Of a DNA stretch of 6,333 bases, positions 1 through 6,333 are shown piece after piece; the first letter of the stretch is position 1, and each line of letters starts with the position of its first letter. The position numbers and the translations under genes were made by a program. Location of the stretch: assembly GCA_051745935.1 (NCBI GenBank), contig JBNJEM010000473.1, positions 1-6,333 of the forward strand. Direction: 5' to 3'. Source of the stretch: JBNJEM01 sp051745935 (GTDB lineage: Bacteria > Planctomycetota > Planctomycetia > Pirellulales > Pirellulaceae). The notes under the pieces are model-generated. The model was not told the origin of the DNA and did no database searches. It saw only the letters and a program-made list of their open reading frames with translations.

Positions 1-298
1 AAGAAAGACGCAGACGGCCGCGCCAATTCCGGCTCCTGCTGGCGGAACAAAAACGGGATAAAAACACGATCGACTCAGCAACGAATTTTTATCGGTCCAA
101 CAGGCTCCCCGTTTCCGATTTATCCATCCTGCCTCACCTGCTGGAAAAAATGTCCCACGCCCCTTTTCCGCGTCCCACAAGGACTCGCCGGCAAACTAAT
201 CGGTCGTCTTCTGTAACCGACCACCATTTCGATCTCGGACCCCCTTTCAACCGGCTGAATACTCTGTCCCACCAGAGATGGTTTTAGCCTGTCTGCTC
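1..298. other. Non-coding or degraded stretch; no gene supported
   Basis: No convincing coding region was found on either strand. Plus frame 1 is open from the window edge to a TAA at 214-216, but it has no internal start codon and its translation resembles no family I know. On the minus strand, which is downstream of the helicase remnant, the frames are interrupted by stops and do not continue helicase motifs. The visible structure is three copies of GTCCCAC (152-158, 172-178, 266-272) and a loose inverted repeat, GGAAAA at 143-148 with TTTTCC at 164-169. This is probably decayed intergenic or mobile-element-derived DNA, but no element end can be identified. Confidence 0.5.
152..272. repeat. 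Three dispersed copies of the 7-mer GTCCCAC
   Basis: Identical GTCCCAC heptamers lie at 152-158, 172-178 and 266-272, all in the same orientation. The third sits inside a small hairpin with 5-bp arms CTCTG (262-266) and CAGAG (273-277). The first lies between the arms of the GGAAAA/TTTTCC inverted repeat. Three copies in about 120 bases is more than chance would usually give, but the unit is short. They may be leftovers of a small palindromic repeat family; nothing further can be claimed. Confidence 0.3.
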
Positions 299-1051
299 TT
301 ACTCCCCTCTTAGGTACTGCCTTGTGCGCTCTTCATCCGCATGTACCTGCTTAGCTTCGTTGCAATCTTCCGTTGTTCGTGTGCGATCCTGGATTCGCTG
401 ATATCGCCAAAGCCCCTTGCGGGACAAATGGTACATCAAGCCGTTAAAATAGAAGATGTCAACCGTGTCATCGGGCAGCGGTTGGCCGGTGCGTTGTCGG
501 TACGCCGATTCGATTTTCCTTTTAAGGAATGGCACCAACGAGCGGTTATTACACACGGCAAGAATTCGAACGGACCGGTCTTCGAAAAGGACGGAATTGG
601 CCTGCTGACGTTGCAGGCGGCGAGCCAAGTTGTTCGCAAGAACAATCGTTTTCCCGCTCCCGGCAACACCCCGCACAAGCCTCGGCCCCTCGCTCCAGTT
701 CTGTGACGATAGCTTCTGCTGTTCATCGGACAATGATTTGTAAGTTGTCGACGCCTCGTCGAATTGCTCGCCGAGTGTATCTTCAGCAACGGGACGGGGA
801 GGGCGGTCCTCTGGTCGCGGGTAAAGAACACCAGCGTCACCAAACGCTTTCCATACAGCGTTCATTTGATCGCAGGGCCATTGTTTCACACCTGCGTTGG
901 TGAGCCTTTCTTCGCCAGTCTTGCGAAGATGACTAGCCAGTCCATCCATATCTTCGTGGAAAATGAATTCAGGTGGGCGGAATGCATCATTGCCCCAACG
1001 ATTTGCCCAGTCGGACCGGCGGATATTTGGAAAGGCGACCCAGGATGCGAC
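299..1051 (-). pseudogene. Truncated NERD-type superfamily 1 (UvrD-like) helicase remnant
   Basis: The first ATG of this frame (949) gives 216 residues ending at TAA 299-301. The frame is also open upstream to 1051, just after a TAG at 1052-1054. That upstream part reads like the family: WVAFPNIRRSDW, then PPEFIFHEDM running into the ATG. Counting from the ATG, DEQQ is at 75-78, and the P-loop RGVAGSGKT at 93-101 is a perfect Walker A. It is followed by RILAVCNNRSL (128-138) and VDIFYFNGLMYHL (163-175), which fit the segments after motif I in proteins with an N-terminal nuclease-related domain and a UvrD-like helicase. The nuclease start is missing, as are the Walker B region and all later helicase motifs. 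Intact members are several hundred residues longer. It cannot be a working helicase. A short ATP-binding product is possible but unlikely. Intact relatives are DNA-processing proteins often found in accessory regions. Confidence 0.68.
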
Positions 1052-3743
1052 CTAACGCCTCCGGTGTCAATGTGTCGGTTAAAAAGTAGACGGGAGTGGC
1101 CGTCAGTTCGATGGTACGGGGATTGAGTTCATTGCCCATCATGTCGACGACTGTGATGTCCTCGCTTGTTGTTACTCGCAGGGGCTTTTCCTCTCGCGTC
1201 CAGGCAATTGCCAGCAGGCCGCGTTTAACGCGAAAGACGTACAGCCGTCTGTCCTGGGGCTGAGGCCCCGTGTCGACGGGTTCGAAATCCGCACCCAGCA
1301 GGCGAGACAACGCCCAAACGGCAGGAAGCATTTTGCGAGGCGCGCCGCCGTACTCAAAAAAGACTCCACCAGCGCTGGACCCATTAATCGGTCCACAGGT
1401 ACCGGCATGCAGAAAGATCTTGCGCACTCCGTGTGAGCAGAACGCGGCGGCGGATTGAACCAGCGCTTCGGAAGCCGCTCGCTCACTGGGCCAAACACTC
1501 TTGCTCATGGTCGCATCGCCCACACGCTGCGGTGTGCGATACGGGTCATCGTCAGCGTAACATCCGTACTCGGTGATCCACATGGGGCGCGGCTGACCGC
1601 GCTCCTTCATTATCCGCGACAACTCGGCGATATCCGGCTCGTAGCCCTCCGGGTCGGCGGTCACCGGATAGTTGTGCAGATCAAGGATGTCGACCTTGGC
1701 AAGCCCACCGCTGCGAACGAACTCATGAGTCCAACCGCTGGAAGCCCAGCTACCCATGCCGCCGATAATCACCGCGTCCTCTTGTTCGGACCGAATCGTA
1801 TCCGCGGCAAGATTCATCCAGTGAATGTAGTCCTTTACCTCGTAACCCAATCGCTTCGGCAACGAGTAGTGCGTATAAACCGGTTCGTTGAAGATCTGAT
1901 AGTGTCGAATGCGGTTCCGATAATGCCGGACACTGCGGGCGATGTAGTTGCGGAAATCCCGCTCGTTGTTGGGGGCACATGCGTATCGCATCACCCGATG
2001 CCGATAGTCGTTCGCCTCGGCCTTGCGGATGGCGGCCATGTGGGCCGTTGTCGTCCAGTCACATGACGGAAATGGGAACATGATGTCCAGGTTCAGGCCC
2101 TCCTCAATCACCCGGTCGATTTGTGGATCGGTGCCGGAGAAATCGAAGCGTCCTCTCTTCGGCTGGACTTCATGCCACTTCACCGACCAGTCGCGGTACC
2201 AGGTCAGCCCGGCCTGTTTGGCGAGTTGCAGCAGAAAGGGCCAGCCATAGGCATGATTCATGCCGAAGATCGAGTCCGCCTCCTCGTAGGGCTCAATCAC
2301 CATGCAACGGAGATTTTGCGGTTGGGCCGTTTCGCCGGCCGGCGACCAGACGACGCGAAAGAATCCAGTTTTGCCTTTCACCAACCCGCCAATGGTTCGC
2401 TCGACAGTATCACCGGCACCGACCGGTAGTGACACGTCTTCCGTATGGACGGATTCATCAAAAAAGTCGCTGATCGAGAGCGTCCCTCGCACCGTGGCAC
2501 TGCTATCCGTATGATTGCACGCGGTAAACTGCACTCGCAGTCCCGCATCGGGATCAAGAAATGTGTTTCCTGTCACGCCGGTTGTGACACGACATTCCAT
2601 TCCGGCTTTTGGTGAATAGCCGGTTGCCTGGTTTCCCTTTTCGAACTGCAAGGCGTCGACCCACATCGTGGCGCCGTCGAGATGGGAATCGGTCAAATCT
2701 GGTCCGACGCCGAACCAGGCGAAATTCGCGTTCGCCCGATAGGTCATGGTGAACCGTTGCCATTCGGTGCCGACGAGAACACTCTTCGCGCGATTGCGTG
2801 CGTCTTCCCGAACCAGGAGGCGAGCAGGCACGTCCGGCTGATCGGCTTTGAGCGCACAAGAAACCGTGTATGCCGCACCTTGTTCCACAGGGATCCAGCC
2901 GTGGTGTACCACAAGAGGAGCGAGGATCTCCTCCTCCACAAGATCGAACCAATCCCACATGAAGACGGGCGATTCGCCTTTGACAACCTGAACCCGCATG
3001 CTGCGGCGACCGTGGAAGGCGGTCCGTTCGTCGATCTTGCCGATAAGCCGGAACACGTTGCCCGCCCAGGTCGTCATCTCGGGGTTATAGCTGCCCCAGC
3101 CCGCCGCGCCACACTCGAAGCTGCCGTTGGGAATGTAATTGGAAACTCCGTCGGTCCGAATCTGAGGGTGGTACTCATAGCGCTGCGCGGCGACCGGGAC
3201 CAGCACTACATCGGCCAGCCATAGCGTGCCGGTGCTGGTGAACCAGAACTGTAGCCGGCTGTCCGAGGCAGGCAAGTCCCGCGTGGCCTGGAAAACGTGT
3301 TCGTACTCGCGCCACCCACGACCGACAGAAAAAGACCAACTCAAACCGGCGTTCGACCACTGACGCGTATTCGACAGCGCTACCTGCGCCGCGTTGATCT
3401 TCATGTCCCGTGCTTTGGCCCGCCACGTCAATCGATACCATTGTCCTGCCTCCACGGCCACATGCTCGGTTTGGCAGATCATGGCATGGCTGGCCGGTGA
3501 ACCGCTGACGAACCGGCTGCAGGTAAGCTTAACAGCCTTGGCTCCGTCGGGCCCCATGTCGATCGTCAACGTCTGCTCCATGCCGGCCACGCCGGATGTG
3601 GACCAATGGTCGGGCTCGCCGTCGCCGTCGACGTCAGATGCAAAGGATCCGTTTGCGACGAGGTTGTCTTGGGCGTGTGCGGGAGAAGCAAGGAACGCCG
3701 CTCCCAGCAGTCCACAGGCTATCCATCTCGACATACAACGCAT
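987..3743 (-). CDS. Secreted clan GH-A-type glycoside hydrolase with two CBM4/9-like modules
   Basis: Predicted product is 918 residues. The ATG at 3743 is chosen because AGGGAGGT lies 5 bases upstream and because the protein then begins with a signal peptide, hydrophobic from about 8 to 20, with likely cleavage after AHA (22-24). A longer in-frame start at 3962 would bury this signal. Two jelly-roll carbohydrate-binding modules of CBM4/9 type follow: about 27-184 (opening VANGSFASDVDGDGEPDHW, ending LWLADVVLVPV) and about 203-370 (opening YIPNGSFE, ending MWVDALQFEKG). Residues 380-482 look like a beta-sandwich. A TIM barrel spans about 490-815, with YRDWSVKWHEVQPKRGRFDF (516-535), the acid/base signature QIFNEP (E620), DLHNYP (688-693) and the nucleophile signature WITEYG (E725). 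A beta-rich domain closes the protein. Proteins of this design hydrolyse glycosidic bonds with retention, here outside the cytoplasm. The substrate and exact GH family (39, 5 or an unassigned one) are not clear. The last ~20 residues overlap the helicase remnant. Confidence 0.85.
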   Translation of the reverse strand: MRCMSRWIACGLLGAAFLASPAHAQDNLVANGSFASDVDGDGEPDHWSTSGVAGMEQTLTIDMGPDGAKAVKLTCSRFVSGSPASHAMICQTEHVAVEAGQWYRLTWRAKARDMKINAAQVALSNTRQWSNAGLSWSFSVGRGWREYEHVFQATRDLPASDSRLQFWFTSTGTLWLADVVLVPVAAQRYEYHPQIRTDGVSNYIPNGSFECGAAGWGSYNPEMTTWAGNVFRLIGKIDERTAFHGRRSMRVQVVKGESPVFMWDWFDLVEEEILAPLVVHHGWIPVEQGAAYTVSCALKADQPDVPARLLVREDARNRAKSVLVGTEWQRFTMTYRANANFAWFGVGPDLTDSHLDGATMWVDALQFEKGNQATGYSPKAGMECRVTTGVTGNTFLDPDAGLRVQFTACNHTDSSATVRGTLSISDFFDESVHTEDVSLPVGAGDTVERTIGGLVKGKTGFFRVVWSPAGETAQPQNLRCMVIEPYEEADSIFGMNHAYGWPFLLQLAKQAGLTWYRDWSVKWHEVQPKRGRFDFSGTDPQIDRVIEEGLNLDIMFPFPSCDWTTTAHMAAIRKAEANDYRHRVMRYACAPNNERDFRNYIARSVRHYRNRIRHYQIFNEPVYTHYSLPKRLGYEVKDYIHWMNLAADTIRSEQEDAVIIGGMGSWASSGWTHEFVRSGGLAKVDILDLHNYPVTADPEGYEPDIAELSRIMKERGQPRPMWITEYGCYADDDPYRTPQRVGDATMSKSVWPSERAASEALVQSAAAFCSHGVRKIFLHAGTCGPINGSSAGGVFFEYGGAPRKMLPAVWALSRLLGADFEPVDTGPQPQDRRLYVFRVKRGLLAIAWTREEKPLRVTTSEDITVVDMMGNELNPRTIELTATPVYFLTDTLTPEALGRILGRLSKYPPVRLGKSLGQ

Positions 3744-3747
3744 CGCG

Positions 3748-3755
3748 ACCTCCCT
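3748..3755 (-). promoter_or_regulatory. Strong Shine-Dalgarno site for the glycoside hydrolase
   Basis: On the minus strand AGGGAGGT is followed by 5 bases (CGCG preceded by the site's final T) and then ATG at 3743. This is a near-ideal ribosome site, and it fixes the start over the longer upstream reading. It lies in the 34-bp gap after the stop codon of the propeller gene (TAG at 3778-3780), supporting translation from a shared transcript. Confidence 0.7.
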
Positions 3756-3777
3756 CGCATCAATGATGTAGCTCGTT

Positions 3778-6117
3778 CTATCTGCTCTTGCGCGGCACGA
3801 CGGGGCCGCGCCAAACGCTGCCGCCGAACGTGGTGACGTACATCCGCGTTTCATCTTCCGGGTCAAACGTAAGGCGTTGGATGTTAGCGAACGGCAGATC
3901 TGGGAATGGTTGCCACCGCCGACCGTTGTCTCGTGACAGCCACAGTCCGGGTCCCGGGGCACCTTCCGTCAGCGTCATGTAGATCCAGCCGTCCCGTTGC
4001 GGATGGAAGTAACCGCCGAAGGTTTGGCGGCCCTGGCGACCGATCCGTTGCCACGTCCGGCCGCCGTCTGTTGTGCGATACAAACCACCGCTTTCATCTC
4101 CCCAGCCGGCATCACACGTGCCCACGAGAATCTGTCGGCTGTCGCGCGGATGGACCGAGAAATCCTTGGGGTAAAGGAATAGCTGGCTGCTGTTGACTTT
4201 GGCCCATGTATTGGCACCGTCTGTCGACCGATACAGGCCGACACCTTCGCTCATCAAGCGTTTTCCCGCCGCGGGGCGTTTGGCGCAGACCATGGCAAAC
4301 AGCGTGCCGTCTCTGTGCAGCACCACGCGGGAAACACGCATATTGCGCCGATGCCCGAGTCCGTTGCTGCGCTTGTGCCAAGTCTTTCCGTCGTCGGTCG
4401 ACTTGTACACGCCACCCATGAATACGCCGGCGTATAGGTGCCTGGCCCCTTGCGGACTCGAGGGATCGACAACAACTGAAGTCACCGGCTTTTCCGGAAG
4501 TCCTCTCGCCTGGTGCTGCCATGTGGCGGCGAAGTCGTTTGAGACGCAGACGCCGCCCGGCCGATTGTGACCATGCCGTTCCGAGATGATGTTGTCGTTG
4601 GGAATGTCATGGACATCTGAAAAGGCCCCCCACATCTTGCCGGGGACATCGGGGTCGAAAGCAATCTCGTAACAGGTGTTCCGCCACGGTGCCCAGGAGT
4701 TCGGGCCCCACCATAGCCAGGATTTACCGTGATCGAGCGATCGAGCCATGCCGATGTCAGTATAAGCAATGTAGTGCCGATGCGGTTCATGAGGATCGAT
4801 GTAGTAGTGCCACGTGGTGGTGACGACCAGGCCGTTGCAGTGCCACGCGGCACCGGCTTGCGGTTTCTGCCCGGCCGCCGGATAGGTATCGCCGTTAAAC
4901 CAGGAATCGCCCCCGTCATGTGTCACATAACACCGACTGCGAACGACCAGCAGCCGATCAGGATCGGTATTGCAGATCGCGACGTCGTGGGGCGTGTCGC
5001 CGCCTTTCCAGCTTTGATTCGTGTTGGCCGTGACGTAGTTCGGCGCAACGTTGTATCGTTCAAAGCGGGGATCCATGAAATAGACATCCCGCCACGTATC
5101 GCCTCCGTCATCGCTGCGGTAAACCGTCTCGTGGTGGGGCGGATGGAAGCCCGTGCTCGTGTTGAAGGCATAAACCGTCAGCGGCTCCTCGTCGGCGACC
5201 CGTAGCTGTCTGTACTGTGCGATGGCTCCATATGCCCAGCGATCGGCCTGCACGGTTTCCGTATTGATGCCGGTGCCCATCGCCGATTCCCACGTTTCTC
5301 CACGGTCGCGGGAACGATAAATCCCGCCGCAAAATCTTCCGTCCTGGTTCTTGCTCGTGACGGTACAGTAGAGCATGACCTGATTGTCCCTCACGTTGGA
5401 GCCGGCCGCGAACCCTTGGATCTCGTTCCACGGCAATCCATCGGTCTTCTCGGTCCAAGTCGCGCCTCCATCGTCGGTTCGCCAGATGCCGTGATCGGTC
5501 GCGGCAAAAGCAACGCGTGCTTCCTGGGTCCGATCAAAGTGAAACCCGAGCAGTCGCCCAACCGGGCCGAGGCAGGGTTTCCAATGACGACCGGCATCAA
5601 CCGAGCGTTGACATCCACCACTACGCGTTCCAATCAGCATCCAATTCGGATCGGTGGGATGGATCGCGATCTCTCCGTATAGCGATTCCTTAAAATCCCC
5701 GATCGGCGAAAAGGTCTTCCCCTGGTCACGGCTCACTCGCAGCCTTCCGCCGGACGACGCGTAGATTACGTTCCGATTCGTCGGATGAAATGCCGGCCTG
5801 CAGCGCGTATCGCTCCGGAGTTGCCCGTGGTGAATCATGCGCCAGTTGCGTCCCCCGTCCTCCGAAATGTACGCGGCGCTCATGTCGCAGTTCAACATCA
5901 TCAGATCCGGGTCTGCCGGAGAGATAGCCGGTGAAAACATGCCACCGCCCCCCGACAGTCCGACGGGATGCCAGGCGACCGAGGAGTGTTTCGTGGATGG
6001 ATCTTTCGCCCAGGCATAAGAGCGTACCACAGTGGCAGAGAACAGGCTGACCAGCACGGCGAGGAACGCCATATGAATCAACCGAGTAGCCAAACGCTTT
6101 GTGTCAGAAGGTTGCAT
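3778..6117 (-). CDS. Secreted two-propeller Asp-box (BNR/sortilin-like) protein, possibly GH74-related
   Basis: Predicted product is 779 residues. The start at 6117 gives a signal peptide: RLATR near 8-12, hydrophobic 16-31, cleavage likely after AWA (35-37). No good ribosome site precedes it, as the nearest GGAG is 16 bases away. The open frame extends to 6321, but the added residues look like leader DNA. The mature protein holds 13 Asp-box motifs (S/T-x-D-x-G-x-T-W type) starting at 85, 129, 172, 214, 269, 335, 399, 460, 526, 573, 631, 682 and 728. The boxes at 526 and 631 are degenerate. A fourteenth blade ends as YVTTFGGSVWRG (760-771). This fits two seven-bladed beta-propellers in tandem. 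The N-terminal GGGG (56-59), CDMSAAY with D78, and YTDIGMARS with D454 resemble the openings of the two GH74 propellers, where the two catalytic aspartates lie. It may be an endo-xyloglucanase-like enzyme or a non-catalytic glycan binder. It is the first gene of a probable operon with the hydrolase. Confidence 0.82.
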   Translation of the reverse strand: MQPSDTKRLATRLIHMAFLAVLVSLFSATVVRSYAWAKDPSTKHSSVAWHPVGLSGGGGMFSPAISPADPDLMMLNCDMSAAYISEDGGRNWRMIHHGQLRSDTRCRPAFHPTNRNVIYASSGGRLRVSRDQGKTFSPIGDFKESLYGEIAIHPTDPNWMLIGTRSGGCQRSVDAGRHWKPCLGPVGRLLGFHFDRTQEARVAFAATDHGIWRTDDGGATWTEKTDGLPWNEIQGFAAGSNVRDNQVMLYCTVTSKNQDGRFCGGIYRSRDRGETWESAMGTGINTETVQADRWAYGAIAQYRQLRVADEEPLTVYAFNTSTGFHPPHHETVYRSDDGGDTWRDVYFMDPRFERYNVAPNYVTANTNQSWKGGDTPHDVAICNTDPDRLLVVRSRCYVTHDGGDSWFNGDTYPAAGQKPQAGAAWHCNGLVVTTTWHYYIDPHEPHRHYIAYTDIGMARSLDHGKSWLWWGPNSWAPWRNTCYEIAFDPDVPGKMWGAFSDVHDIPNDNIISERHGHNRPGGVCVSNDFAATWQHQARGLPEKPVTSVVVDPSSPQGARHLYAGVFMGGVYKSTDDGKTWHKRSNGLGHRRNMRVSRVVLHRDGTLFAMVCAKRPAAGKRLMSEGVGLYRSTDGANTWAKVNSSQLFLYPKDFSVHPRDSRQILVGTCDAGWGDESGGLYRTTDGGRTWQRIGRQGRQTFGGYFHPQRDGWIYMTLTEGAPGPGLWLSRDNGRRWQPFPDLPFANIQRLTFDPEDETRMYVTTFGGSVWRGPVVPRKSR

Positions 6118-6163
6118 GGTAGGTTCTTTGTTGCTCCGTAGAGGATGACATCGCTTCGCCGCC

Positions 6164-6191
6164 ATTACTGTGCTTAGCATCGGAAAATCAA
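6164..6191 (-). promoter_or_regulatory. Weak sigma70-like promoter candidate for the two-gene unit
   Basis: On the minus strand TTGATT (6191-6186) and AGTAAT (6169-6164) are separated by 16 bases. Each matches four of six positions of the standard -35 and -10 boxes. Transcription would start near 6157, giving a leader of about 40 bases before the ATG at 6117. The match is weak, and promoter rules in the suspected lineage are poorly defined, so this is only a candidate. Confidence 0.2.
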
Positions 6192-6253
6192 TAATTGTCG
6201 CATGACCCGGGCTGCCGGGCGTCGGGCCAATGCCTCTCGGCTTGTCCGAGGGA

Positions 6254-6275
6254 TTATTACGTTCGTCGCTAATAA
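6254..6275. promoter_or_regulatory. AT-rich inverted repeat, possible operator
   Basis: TTATTA (6254-6259) and TAATAA (6270-6275) are exact inverted copies 10 bases apart, in otherwise GC-rich DNA upstream of the propeller gene. A dimeric regulator could bind such a site about 60 bases upstream of the candidate promoter. The arms are only six bases, so chance is a real alternative. Confidence 0.2.
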
Positions 6276-6305
6276 CGCGGTTGCGCGCGCCATCGCCCCG
6301 TTTCG

Positions 6306-6333
6306 GTCCGTGGCGGCCCAAGCCGCCACGGAC
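6306..6333. terminator. Perfect 12-bp hairpin at the window edge, possible terminator
   Basis: GTCCGTGGCGGC (6306-6317) and GCCGCCACGGAC (6322-6333) are exact reverse complements with a 4-base loop (CCAA on the plus strand). The stem is GC-rich and very stable, and may extend past the window edge. Read on the minus strand it is followed by CGAAACGGGG, not a T-run, so it is not a classical intrinsic terminator in that direction. On the plus strand the following bases lie outside the window. It may end an unseen gene to the right, or be a dispersed palindromic repeat. Confidence 0.45.

Noticed and set aside
1..216. Plus-strand frame open from the window edge to TAA at 214-216
   Set aside because: It has no start codon inside the window and no recognisable motif. 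An open run of 71 codons at this composition is weak evidence for the end of a gene.
85..300. Complete insertion sequence or transposase remnant
   Set aside because: The GTCCCAC copies hint at mobile DNA, but there are no terminal inverted repeats, target duplications or transposase motifs.
1455..2066. 203-codon plus-strand open frame
   Set aside because: It lies opposite the catalytic barrel of the hydrolase, whose frame has clear domains and catalytic motifs. The plus frame shows no family motif and is a by-product of high GC coding DNA.
3744..3962. Longer N-terminus for the glycoside hydrolase starting at 3962
   Set aside because: It overlaps the end of the propeller gene, would place the signal peptide about 73 residues inside the protein, and ignores the strong ribosome site before 3743.
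4729..5205. 158-codon plus-strand open frame
   Set aside because: It is antisense to the Asp-box region of the propeller gene and has no motif of its own; a shadow frame.
6118..6321. Longer N-terminus for the propeller protein starting at 6321
   Set aside because: The extra 68 residues are low-complexity leader-like translation, begin inside the 12-bp hairpin, and precede a complete signal peptide.

Overview
The window reads as bacterial DNA of moderately high GC. Two long secreted, carbohydrate-active-type genes and one decayed gene fragment all lie on the minus strand, so the biological order runs from right to left. The style is large exported multidomain proteins with CBM4/9-like modules, a 14-blade Asp-box propeller protein, and little Shine-Dalgarno signal in front of one gene. 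That style is common in Planctomycetes and related environmental heterotrophs. The lineage is an inference; no RNA or marker gene is present to confirm it.

Layout. 6118-6333 is a leader region. It has a perfect 12-bp hairpin at the window edge, a small AT-rich inverted repeat and a weak promoter-like pair. 6117-3778 encodes a 779-residue exported protein with 13 Asp-box motifs arranged as two consecutive beta-propellers. Each propeller half begins with an Asp signature resembling those of GH74 xyloglucanases. After a 34-bp gap, 3743-987 encodes a 918-residue exported glycoside hydrolase. It has two N-terminal CBM4/9-like modules, a beta-sandwich linker domain, a clan GH-A type barrel (candidate acid/base E620, candidate nucleophile E725) and a C-terminal beta domain. 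The same direction, short gap and strong ribosome site before the second gene suggest a two-gene operon for extracellular polysaccharide breakdown.

1051-299 is a broken remnant of a nuclease-related-domain (NERD) type superfamily 1 helicase. It keeps the late N-terminal region and the Walker A motif (GVAGSGKT) but lacks the nuclease start and everything after the early helicase core. Its readable frame overlaps the last ~20 codons of the glycoside hydrolase in another frame. This suggests that a deletion or insertion joined the two genes and gave the hydrolase a new stop codon. 1-298 holds no gene that can be supported, only three copies of GTCCCAC and a weak inverted repeat.

The most interesting points are the two-propeller protein with paired GH74-like aspartates beside a GH-A enzyme of unclear family, and the helicase remnant fused out of frame to the enzyme's 3' end. 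I see no CRISPR array, tRNA, rRNA or complete mobile element.
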